Positions 1 to 5,178 of a stretch of DNA of 5,178 nt are shown piece after piece. The position numbers were made by a program, and so were the translations under genes. The notes under the pieces were generated by a model. That model saw nothing but the letters and a program-made list of their open reading frames with translations, was not told the DNA's origin and made no database searches. Source of the stretch: an uncultured Bacteroides sp. (GTDB lineage: Bacteria; Bacteroidota; Bacteroidia; Bacteroidales; Bacteroidaceae); contig CAUEFX010000115.1 in NCBI GenBank assembly GCA_958477465.1, positions 1 through 5,178 on the forward strand, read 5' to 3'. Within the stretch, counting starts at the first letter, position 1; each line of letters opens with the position of its first letter.

Positions 1-1290
1 CTGGCTAAGGAAAACCGTTGGGGTAATTTCCCCTCATTCTCCGGTGCCTGGAGAATTTCAAACGAGGAATTCTTTGATGTGCCTTGGATCAATGATTTGA
101 AGATTAGAGGAAACTGGGGTCGTCTTGGTAACTCTTCCATCGGCGATTGGGATTATATCGGAACTATCAACCAGAGTATTGTAACCGTATTCGGCGGTGC
201 TGTCGTTCCTGGTTCTACTCAGGTGAAACTTGTGAATACCGGTCTTGTTTGGGAAACAAAAGAAACGGTGAATGTCGGTTTCGATGCCAGCTTCCTAAAC
301 CAGCGCCTGACTGTTAGCGCAGAGTATTACAACTCAAAGACCAGTGACGTATTGGCCGAGACTCCGATTGCTATTTCTACCGGTAACCAAGGAGGCTCTC
401 CCTGGAAAAATGCCGCCAGCTTGCGCAACAAGGGCTTCGAGTTTACACTTGGCTGGAAAGATCAGGTTTCGGACTTTAAGTATAGCGCTTTGCTGAATGT
501 GACTACCATGGATAATGAAGTATTGAGCTTGGGTCGTGATGGTACGAATAGAGACTATATCGATTCCGGTCAGGCAAGAACTAAACCGGGCAGATCTTTG
601 GCTGAATTTTATTTGAGAAAAACAGATGGTATCTTCAAAACACAGGAACAGATTGATAATTATGTGACATCTACAGGTAAACCCATTATGATTGAGGGAA
701 AGCGTCCCCAATTGGGAGATGTTAAGTATCTCGACTTGAATGATGATGGTGAGATTACTGATGCCGACCGTGATTTTTGCGGTAGTCCTTGGGCTAAGAT
801 GCAAATGTCATTGGTATTCAATGCGGAATGGAAGAATTTTGACTTCAGTATGATGTGGAACGGTCAGTTCGGCAATAAGATATACAACGTACCCCGTTGG
901 CAAGGACGTCTGTTTGCAGACAACTCCAACTATATCCGCTTTAAAAAGGGTGAAGAACCTTACCAGGTGAATCCTGACTCCAATACCCCACGTATTATTT
1001 ACGGTGATTTCCGCAACTCCCGCGATGCCGACCGTTTTCTGGAGAATGGTTCTTATTTCCGTATGAAGAACATCTCTCTCGGTTATAACTTTAAGCAGAG
1101 GTGGTTGACCAACTTAGGTATTGAGAAACTCCGTCTGTTTGCTACCGGTAGCAATTTGATTACTATCACCGGATATTCCGGCCTGGATCCTGACTTCAAG
1201 GGTGCGAATTCCGTTTGGAACAGTGGTACGGACAGCTTTGCATACCCCAATACCCGTTCGGTAATGTTTGGATTGGATTTGACCTTTTAA
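1..1290 (+). CDS. SusC-like TonB-dependent outer-membrane glycan transporter, C-terminal part (5' end outside window)
   Basis: This is the C-terminal 429 residues of a SusC/RagA-family transporter. The family normally has about 1000 residues, so the signal peptide, carboxypeptidase-like domain, TonB box and plug lie upstream of the window. The frame is open from base 1; the GTG at 79 is an internal Val codon, not a start. Seen here are alternating beta-strand segments of the barrel, the family-typical WGRLGN near visible residue 37, GNKGFEFTLG-like text, and an acidic loop DLNDDGEI (visible residues 245-252) of the kind found in most SusC proteins. Near the end are the hallmark SYFRMKNISLGYNF and YPNTRSVMFGLDLTF, ending in the terminal Phe expected for outer-membrane insertion. 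Known role: TonB-energised import of oligosaccharides across the outer membrane with a SusD partner. The partner gene follows after 22 bp, so the two are surely co-transcribed. The transported glycan cannot be told from this fragment. Confidence 0.96.
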   Translation: MAKENRWGNFPSFSGAWRISNEEFFDVPWINDLKIRGNWGRLGNSSIGDWDYIGTINQSIVTVFGGAVVPGSTQVKLVNTGLVWETKETVNVGFDASFLNQRLTVSAEYYNSKTSDVLAETPIAISTGNQGGSPWKNAASLRNKGFEFTLGWKDQVSDFKYSALLNVTTMDNEVLSLGRDGTNRDYIDSGQARTKPGRSLAEFYLRKTDGIFKTQEQIDNYVTSTGKPIMIEGKRPQLGDVKYLDLNDDGEITDADRDFCGSPWAKMQMSLVFNAEWKNFDFSMMWNGQFGNKIYNVPRWQGRLFADNSNYIRFKKGEEPYQVNPDSNTPRIIYGDFRNSRDADRFLENGSYFRMKNISLGYNFKQRWLTNLGIEKLRLFATGSNLITITGYSGLDPDFKGANSVWNSGTDSFAYPNTRSVMFGLDLTF

Positions 1291-1291
1291 C

Positions 1292-1309
1292 TTATAAATC
1301 AGTTTATAA
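1292..1309 (+). repeat. AT-only inverted repeat in the susC-susD spacer
   Basis: The 22-bp spacer contains TTATAAA (1292-1298), a TCAG loop, and TTTATAA (1303-1309), a perfect 7-bp inverted repeat. The same stretch also reads as a direct repeat of TTATAAAT (1292-1299 and 1304-1311). The second arm ends three bases before the susD-like ATG. There is no Shine-Dalgarno sequence, which is normal in Bacteroidota, where AT-rich leaders support initiation. The stem is pure A-U and weak, so it may be only a by-product of an AT-rich leader. Confidence 0.5.
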
Positions 1310-1312
1310 ATT

Positions 1313-1372
1313 ATGAAAAAGATATATTATGGATTAATGCTTGCTGGTGCCCTGTCTTTGTGCACCGGATGC
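1313..1372 (+). other. Lipoprotein signal peptide and lipobox of the SusD-like protein
   Basis: Residues 1-19 form a signal peptidase II signal: basic KK, hydrophobic YYGLMLAGALSL, then C-T-G before Cys20. The residues after Cys20 are SSSLLDID, with the first acidic residues only at positions 26 and 28. This predicts a lipid-anchored protein; surface exposure is inferred from the SusD family, not from a clear export motif here. Confidence 0.9.
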
Positions 1373-2890
1373 AGTTCGAGTTTATTGGATATTGATAATC
1401 CCAATGAAGTGACTAACAATACTTACTGGAATAAGCCGGAAGATGCTACAGCTGGTGTAAATGCTTGTTACAGTTTTCTCTATAAGGAGGGTACTTGGAT
1501 GCGTTGGCTCTCTTTCCGCTATGATTTGACTTCGGACGAAGGATGGAGTTCTTCTCCTTGGATTGAATTGGGCGATTGGACACGTTTTCTCTATAATAAC
1601 TATAATTTTTATGAAGGTAACAACATACATTGGGAACATTTCTATGTAGGTATCTTCCGTTGCAACCAGGTGTTGGCCCACGTTCCTTCCATTGAAATGG
1701 ATGAGACTACGAAAAACCAAGTACTGGCACAGGCTTCTTTCTTGCGTGCATTGTGGTATTTTCAGGTGAATCTGCTGTGGGAAAAAGGAACTATGCCGTT
1801 GGAACCTAAAGATGCTTCTTATATACCGGAAGATGCTTCCGAGCAGGAAATATGGGATCAGATAGAGAAAGATCTGACTTTTGCCATGCAGCATTTACCG
1901 GAATCTTGGGACGCCGCCAACCTGGGACGTGCTACCAAAGGTGCTGCCAAGGCATTGCTTGGCAAGGCCTATATGCAACAGCATAAGTATGACAAGGCAA
2001 AAGAACAATTGCAATGGCTGATTGACAAAGAGGGTTCTTTATACGATCTTATCGCCAATCGTGAAGATAACTTCACCGATCTGGACGAGAACAACAAGGA
2101 AGGTATCTTTGAAATTCAGTTCGATGACCAGAACAAGGGTGGTACGGGTAATGATGCCAGTATGGCATTCGGTTTCCAGCGTACTCAGTTCTATGCCCCC
2201 AGTGGTATAGGTTGGGGAGACGGTAAGGCGCGCCGCTGGCTGGTGGATGAATTCCTGAAGGAGAAACGTGTCGACGGAAAGAATGACTTGCGTTTGTACA
2301 GTAGCATTCTTTACCGTGGATTCTCACAAGACTTCCCCGATCAGCCGAAGAAATATTATGGATTTGAGAATGCGGATTGGAATGACAATTGGGGAACTGA
2401 TCCGGAAGACTGCTACATCCGTAAATACAATACTTCTTACTATCGCAGTGCGGAAGATTACTTTGCCCGTAATAACTACCGTATCATGCGTTATGCGGAT
2501 ATATTGATGAACTACGCAGAGTGTCTTGTTGAAACAGGAGCCAATCCTGCCGATGCCGCTGTTTATGTGGACAAGGTAAGAGAACGTGCCGGTCTGGCCA
2601 AGTTGAAAGACAGCCAGTGGAAAGATTGCTTGAGTTCAAAAGATACCTTTATCAAACGCCTGCAGATGGAACGTACTTTGGAACTTTGCTTCGAGGGTTG
2701 GCGTTGGGCCGATTTGAAGCGTTGGGGATTGCTTGATTCCCAGGCTGGTATCGATGAACTGAAGGCCCGTGACAAGGATTTCAATAACTTTATCGTTGGC
2801 AAGCACAGACGTCTGCCTATTCCGAGAGACGAGGTGGAAAACAGCACGGTAGGTGGTGTAGTACATCTTACTCAGAATCCTAACTATTAA
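1313..2890 (+). CDS. SusD/RagB-like surface glycan-binding lipoprotein
   Basis: Complete 525-residue SusD-family protein, the usual length. The start at 1313 is fixed by the lipoprotein signal peptide: KK at residues 2-3, a hydrophobic core, then the lipobox CTGC with lipidated Cys20. The mature N-terminus CSSSLLDIDNPNEVT is typical of the family. The N-terminal SusD-like domain includes FLRALWYFQ (from residue 143). A TPR-type helical pair follows around TKGAAKALLGKAY (208-220). The C-terminal SusD/RagB domain carries NYRIMRYADILMNYAE (from 388), ERTLELCFEGWRWADLKRWG (453-472), and the family ending LPIPRDEVE...LTQNPNY. Known role: it sits on the cell surface over the SusC barrel as a hinged lid and binds the target oligosaccharide. 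Aromatic residues are plentiful in the 60-115 region (for example WMRW and NIHWEHF), but I cannot say which contact sugar. It ends with tandem in-frame TAA TAA stops and is followed by a strong hairpin. The specific substrate is unknown. Confidence 0.97.
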   Translation: MKKIYYGLMLAGALSLCTGCSSSLLDIDNPNEVTNNTYWNKPEDATAGVNACYSFLYKEGTWMRWLSFRYDLTSDEGWSSSPWIELGDWTRFLYNNYNFYEGNNIHWEHFYVGIFRCNQVLAHVPSIEMDETTKNQVLAQASFLRALWYFQVNLLWEKGTMPLEPKDASYIPEDASEQEIWDQIEKDLTFAMQHLPESWDAANLGRATKGAAKALLGKAYMQQHKYDKAKEQLQWLIDKEGSLYDLIANREDNFTDLDENNKEGIFEIQFDDQNKGGTGNDASMAFGFQRTQFYAPSGIGWGDGKARRWLVDEFLKEKRVDGKNDLRLYSSILYRGFSQDFPDQPKKYYGFENADWNDNWGTDPEDCYIRKYNTSYYRSAEDYFARNNYRIMRYADILMNYAECLVETGANPADAAVYVDKVRERAGLAKLKDSQWKDCLSSKDTFIKRLQMERTLELCFEGWRWADLKRWGLLDSQAGIDELKARDKDFNNFIVGKHRRLPIPRDEVENSTVGGVVHLTQNPNY

Positions 2891-2899
2891 TAATCAAAG

Positions 2900-2956
2900 A
2901 AGGCTATGCCCGGAAGCCTGTTCTTATTCAGGTAGCTTCCGGCATAGCCTTTTCTT
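2900..2956 (+). terminator. Strong hairpin with T-rich tail after the susD-like gene (terminator or attenuator)
   Basis: The left arm AAGGCTATGCCCGGAAGC (2900-2917) pairs with the right arm GCTTCCGGCATAGCCTT (2935-2951), with one unpaired C in the left arm (the CCC run at 2909-2911). A further CTG (2918-2920) can pair with CAG (2929-2931), closing an 8-base loop with a short bulge on the right side. The run TTTTCTTTCTT (2950-2960) follows. This is the classical form of an intrinsic terminator. It lies 9 bp after the SusD-like stop, and its T-tract ends 7 bp before the GH43 ATG. No recognisable Bacteroides promoter (TTTG...TAnnTTTG) lies between it and the GH43 gene, so partial read-through, giving less enzyme than transporter, is the simplest reading. 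Confidence 0.85.
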
Positions 2957-2967
2957 TCTTAAATCTT

Positions 2968-3036
2968 ATGCCTATGCTTGTCTGTAAAAAACTACTGTTA
3001 CCATTGGCTTTTGTCTGCTGCGGCAGTTTGTTTGCA
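2968..3036 (+). other. Signal peptide of the GH43 enzyme (type I, probable)
   Basis: Residues 1-23 have a basic pair (KK at 7-8), a hydrophobic core LLLPLAFV, and a short polar end GSLFA before Gln24, a typical signal peptidase I site. Cys17 and Cys18 are present, but the residues before them (Phe-Val and Val-Cys) do not fit a lipobox, which needs a small residue directly before the Cys. Periplasmic or secreted location is therefore favoured over a lipid anchor. Confidence 0.75.
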
Positions 3037-5178
3037 CAGAACATCCGGAATCCGGTATTTCCGGGAGTGGCGGATGCCGGTGTAATGAAATACAATGGTA
3101 AATACTATATTGGCGGAGTTCACACAAACGGTGATTTTTATGTATCTGATGACCTGGTTCATTGGGGTAAGTCTATTCATGTCGTAACGATGGACAATGA
3201 CTGGACAAAGGATACCGGAGCCGGAGATGATCAGATTCATGCCAATGACATGCTCTATCTGAATGGAGATTTTCACTTGTATTGGTCGGTCAATTATTGG
3301 GGAAAGGACAAGCATGCGGTTCACATTGTGCATGCGCAAAGTAAGAATGCCCTGGGAACCTACACGGAGCCGAACAGAAAAACATGGATGGATAACCGTA
3401 TAGACCCCAAAATATTCAGAGATGATGACGGCCGGTTATACATGTATATGGTTCGCTTTACTGATGGAAATACTATCTGGGGACGCAAAATGAAGAATCC
3501 GGCAGAGTTTGCCGGTGAACCTGTGTGTCTGTTTGCCTCATTGCCGGACACATGGGAAACGATGGATAACAGAGTGGCGGAGGGACCGTGGGTCATGAAG
3601 TATAGAGACCGCTACTATATGATGTACAATGCCAACCACACCTCTACGGAGTGGGGCAATTATCAGTTGGGAGTTGCTGAGGCAGACTCTCCTTTAGGTT
3701 TTCAAAATGGTAATAAATATAGCTATCCGGTTGTAGGATGCAATCGGACACAACTGGAGGAAAAGCATGTGGATTTATTGCGGTATGGCCGTACGTATGA
3801 GCCGTTGTTTGCTTATACGGAAAATAAACCGGAAGATGGTTGGACAAAAGCGTCCTATGATGATTCCGCTTGGAAGAGGGGGGAGACCGGCTTTTCATCG
3901 TGTGAAGTGAAAGGCTCCACGATCCGACATCTGGGTACCTTGTGGAATACGTCCTCCCTATGGTTGCGAAAAACTTTCTCTGCCGGCAGTGAAACCGGTA
4001 ATCTGGCACTGCGTGTCGCTCACGATGGAGATACCCGGATTTATCTGAACGGAACACTTGTCTACGAGAAGCAGGGGCGTGATTATTGTATCGTAAACCT
4101 GGACAAGAAGCAGCGTGCTGCTTTGAAGGAGGGCACGAATCTGCTTGCCGTAGAAACAAACAAAGGGCGTACGCAATTCTTTGACGTCTCTCTGTTCGAT
4201 ATGAAAGACGGCATTGCCGACGATATTCTGATGACTCCCGGCCAGCCCAATATACTGAGAGGTCCCAACGGATTCGAATGGTGGCTGATTTATATGGCAA
4301 ACAAGAACGATGAGCATCGGGGACAATATATCGATCGTGTCCAGTTCTTCGACAAGACCATGTTTGTAGACGGCATCACCGGTCCCCGTACGGAGGGGTA
4401 TCATCCCGAACCTTCGATGCCCACTTTTGCGGGCAAAGGCGAGACGGCTTCGTTCGGTGTGTTGCAACAAGTACAACCATCTACGGCCTACTTGTTCGAG
4501 ACGGGAGTCAAGACCGAGGGTGGAGCCGGTGTCATTGCCTGGTGGAAGGATGCCGATAACTGTGCATACGTAGGATTGGATGCCAAGAGCCGGAGTTGGT
4601 ATCTGCGTACACTTGTCGGCGGTAAGGAAAACAAGGAATCCTATGCCTTGCCGGAGGATTTTCGTTGGGGTGTTTATCATCATCTGCGTGTCGAGCGCAA
4701 TGGTGGCTGCCTGAAGATTTGGCTGGATGAGATTCCTACACCGGGAAAACATCTCTTTACAGAGGCTGTTCCGGCAGAAGAAGCGGGTGTTCCCGGAGTA
4801 TTTGATGAAGCAAAGTCTGCCTTGTTTGATGGAACTGCCTATACCATTGGTTTCGATGATATGCATTTTCAGCTTTCGGGGAATGAAGAACTGTTAAAGG
4901 GCGATTTTCTGAACGATTATGAATTCAGTTTCCAGTTATCCGGTTTGTCCGAGCAAGACAAGGCAGGCTGTTATCCGGTCTATGTGAACAAGGATAACTA
5001 TGTGCAGGCTCAGTTCAATGGCGTTACCCGTATGCTCGAGGTGACGGCCGTGAAGAAAGGGAAGACTACCTGGAAGAAGGAGTTCTCATTGGGATACCTG
5101 CAAACGGTCTATCCGGATGTGAAGTATACCGACTTCATAGAGAAAGGTTATCGTTTTGCTGCGCCTACATGGCTGGAT
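2968..5178 (+). CDS. Secreted multidomain family 43 glycoside hydrolase (GH43), 3' end outside window
   Basis: Open frame of 737 codons without a stop, cut by the right edge. Two in-frame ATGs exist (2968 and 2974); either gives the same signal peptide. That peptide has KK at 7-8, a hydrophobic core, and probable cleavage after LFA (residue 23), giving Gln24 as the mature start. Domains: GH43 five-bladed propeller, residues about 28-271 and 412-487; an inserted beta-sandwich, about 278-411; concanavalin-like module 1, about 490-636; and a related module 2, from about 640, incomplete. The GH43 catalytic carboxylates are recognisable: Asp36 (base, VADAGV), Asp146 (pKa modulator, RIDPKIFRDDDG) and Glu205 (acid, VAEGPW). 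Blade 5 is recognisable by ILRGPNGFEWWLIY (429-442) and VDGITGPR. Known family activities are arabinofuranosidase, xylosidase and exo-galactosidase; I cannot choose between them or name a subfamily. The absence of a convincing lipobox suggests a periplasmic enzyme acting on sugars imported by the SusC/D pair. Confidence 0.88.
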   Translation, partial: MPMLVCKKLLLPLAFVCCGSLFAQNIRNPVFPGVADAGVMKYNGKYYIGGVHTNGDFYVSDDLVHWGKSIHVVTMDNDWTKDTGAGDDQIHANDMLYLNGDFHLYWSVNYWGKDKHAVHIVHAQSKNALGTYTEPNRKTWMDNRIDPKIFRDDDGRLYMYMVRFTDGNTIWGRKMKNPAEFAGEPVCLFASLPDTWETMDNRVAEGPWVMKYRDRYYMMYNANHTSTEWGNYQLGVAEADSPLGFQNGNKYSYPVVGCNRTQLEEKHVDLLRYGRTYEPLFAYTENKPEDGWTKASYDDSAWKRGETGFSSCEVKGSTIRHLGTLWNTSSLWLRKTFSAGSETGNLALRVAHDGDTRIYLNGTLVYEKQGRDYCIVNLDKKQRAALKEGTNLLAVETNKGRTQFFDVSLFDMKDGIADDILMTPGQPNILRGPNGFEWWLIYMANKNDEHRGQYIDRVQFFDKTMFVDGITGPRTEGYHPEPSMPTFAGKGETASFGVLQQVQPSTAYLFETGVKTEGGAGVIAWWKDADNCAYVGLDAKSRSWYLRTLVGGKENKESYALPEDFRWGVYHHLRVERNGGCLKIWLDEIPTPGKHLFTEAVPAEEAGVPGVFDEAKSALFDGTAYTIGFDDMHFQLSGNEELLKGDFLNDYEFSFQLSGLSEQDKAGCYPVYVNKDNYVQAQFNGVTRMLEVTAVKKGKTTWKKEFSLGYLQTVYPDVKYTDFIEKGYRFAAPTWLD
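3799..4200 (+). other. Beta-sandwich module inserted in the GH43 propeller
   Basis: Residues about 278-411 do not look like propeller. They match the pattern of a galactose-binding-like/GH2-type sandwich found in many Bacteroidota and planctomycete enzymes: W292 followed by YDDSAW (297-302), GxTGFSS, a W-L-R-K strand (361-364), HDGDTRIYLNG (372-382), and ALKEGTNLLAVE (397-408). The assignment rests on remembered family patterns, not a search. Propeller sequence resumes at about 412-442, so the module sits between blades 4 and 5. Its likely role is carbohydrate binding or shaping the active-site rim. Confidence 0.65.
4435..4875 (+). other. Concanavalin A-like module 1 of the GH43 protein
   Basis: Residues about 490-636 follow the last propeller blade. 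The strands AGVIAWWKDADNCAYVGLD (520-538) and HHLRVERNGGCLKIWLDE resemble the C-terminal beta-sandwich that packs against GH43 propellers in beta-xylosidase-type enzymes. In those enzymes it can supply residues to the active-site edge. The fold is inferred from pattern only. Confidence 0.6.
4885..5178 (+). other. Concanavalin A-like module 2 of the GH43 protein (incomplete)
   Basis: Residues about 640-737 repeat the pattern of the previous module: a strand YEFSFQL, then AGCYPVYVNKDNYVQAQF (666-683), which aligns with 520-537 of module 1 with a two-residue gap, then a lysine-rich hairpin. By comparison with module 1 at least about 50 residues are missing beyond the window edge. Confidence 0.5.

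Noticed and set aside
79..81. GTG as start codon of the first gene
   Set aside because: The frame is open to base 1 with SusC-like sequence upstream (GNFPSFSGAWRIS), so this is an internal valine of a gene cut by the window edge.
334..804. Minus-strand open frame of 156 codons inside the SusC-like gene
   Set aside because: The plus-strand frame is unmistakably SusC-like over the same bases, and the antisense product has no recognisable features.
2785..2792. TAACTTTA resembling the Bacteroides -7 element (TAnnTTTG) upstream of the GH43 gene
   Set aside because: The last base does not match, it lies inside the SusD-like coding region far from the GH43 start, and I see no matching TTTG element at the right spacing. 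The terminator would also lie between it and the gene.
3016..3021. Cys17-Cys18 as a lipobox cysteine in the GH43 signal peptide
   Set aside because: The residues before both cysteines (Phe-Val, Val-Cys) do not fit the small residue needed directly before a lipidated Cys, and a good signal peptidase I site lies just downstream at LFA-Q.
3644..4300. Minus-strand open frame of 218 codons
   Set aside because: It is antisense to the same GH43 gene, its composition is low in complexity and rich in Ser, Arg and His, it has no family resemblance, and it overlaps another shadow frame.
3958..4866. Long minus-strand open frame (302 codons) opposite the GH43 gene
   Set aside because: It lies wholly within the GH43 coding region. 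Its translation shows no recognisable domain or signal, and the plus-strand frame carries catalytic motifs and continues through it. It is a shadow frame.

Overview
The window looks like part of a polysaccharide utilization locus (PUL) from a gut-type Bacteroidota bacterium, most likely Bacteroides or a close relative. The main evidence is a SusC-like TonB-dependent transporter followed at once by a SusD-like surface lipoprotein. Moderate GC content, AT-rich leaders without a clear Shine-Dalgarno sequence, and TAA stops fit the same group.

Layout, all on the + strand: (1) bases 1-1290 hold the C-terminal 429 residues of a SusC-like outer-membrane transporter, cut by the left window edge. (2) A 22-bp AT-rich spacer follows, containing a small perfect hairpin. 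(3) Bases 1313-2890 hold a complete SusD-like glycan-binding lipoprotein of 525 residues. (4) A 77-bp gap contains a strong GC-rich hairpin with a T-rich tail, which is a terminator or intra-operon attenuator. (5) From 2968 to the right edge runs an open frame of 737 codons without a stop. It encodes a secreted, multidomain family 43 glycoside hydrolase (GH43), still incomplete at base 5178. Almost the whole window is coding.

Expected joint role (family knowledge plus context): the SusD-like lipoprotein captures an oligosaccharide at the cell surface and sits as a lid on the SusC-like barrel, which imports it using TonB energy. The GH43 enzyme, with an N-terminal signal peptide, trims arabinose-, xylose- or galactose-type residues from it. 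The substrate cannot be read from the sequence.

The most unusual item is the GH43 protein. Its five-bladed propeller appears to be interrupted between blades 4 and 5 by a beta-sandwich module of about 135 residues, and it is followed by two related concanavalin-like modules in tandem. The three catalytic carboxylates are all present. I see no mobile element, RNA gene, CRISPR array or clearly new system.
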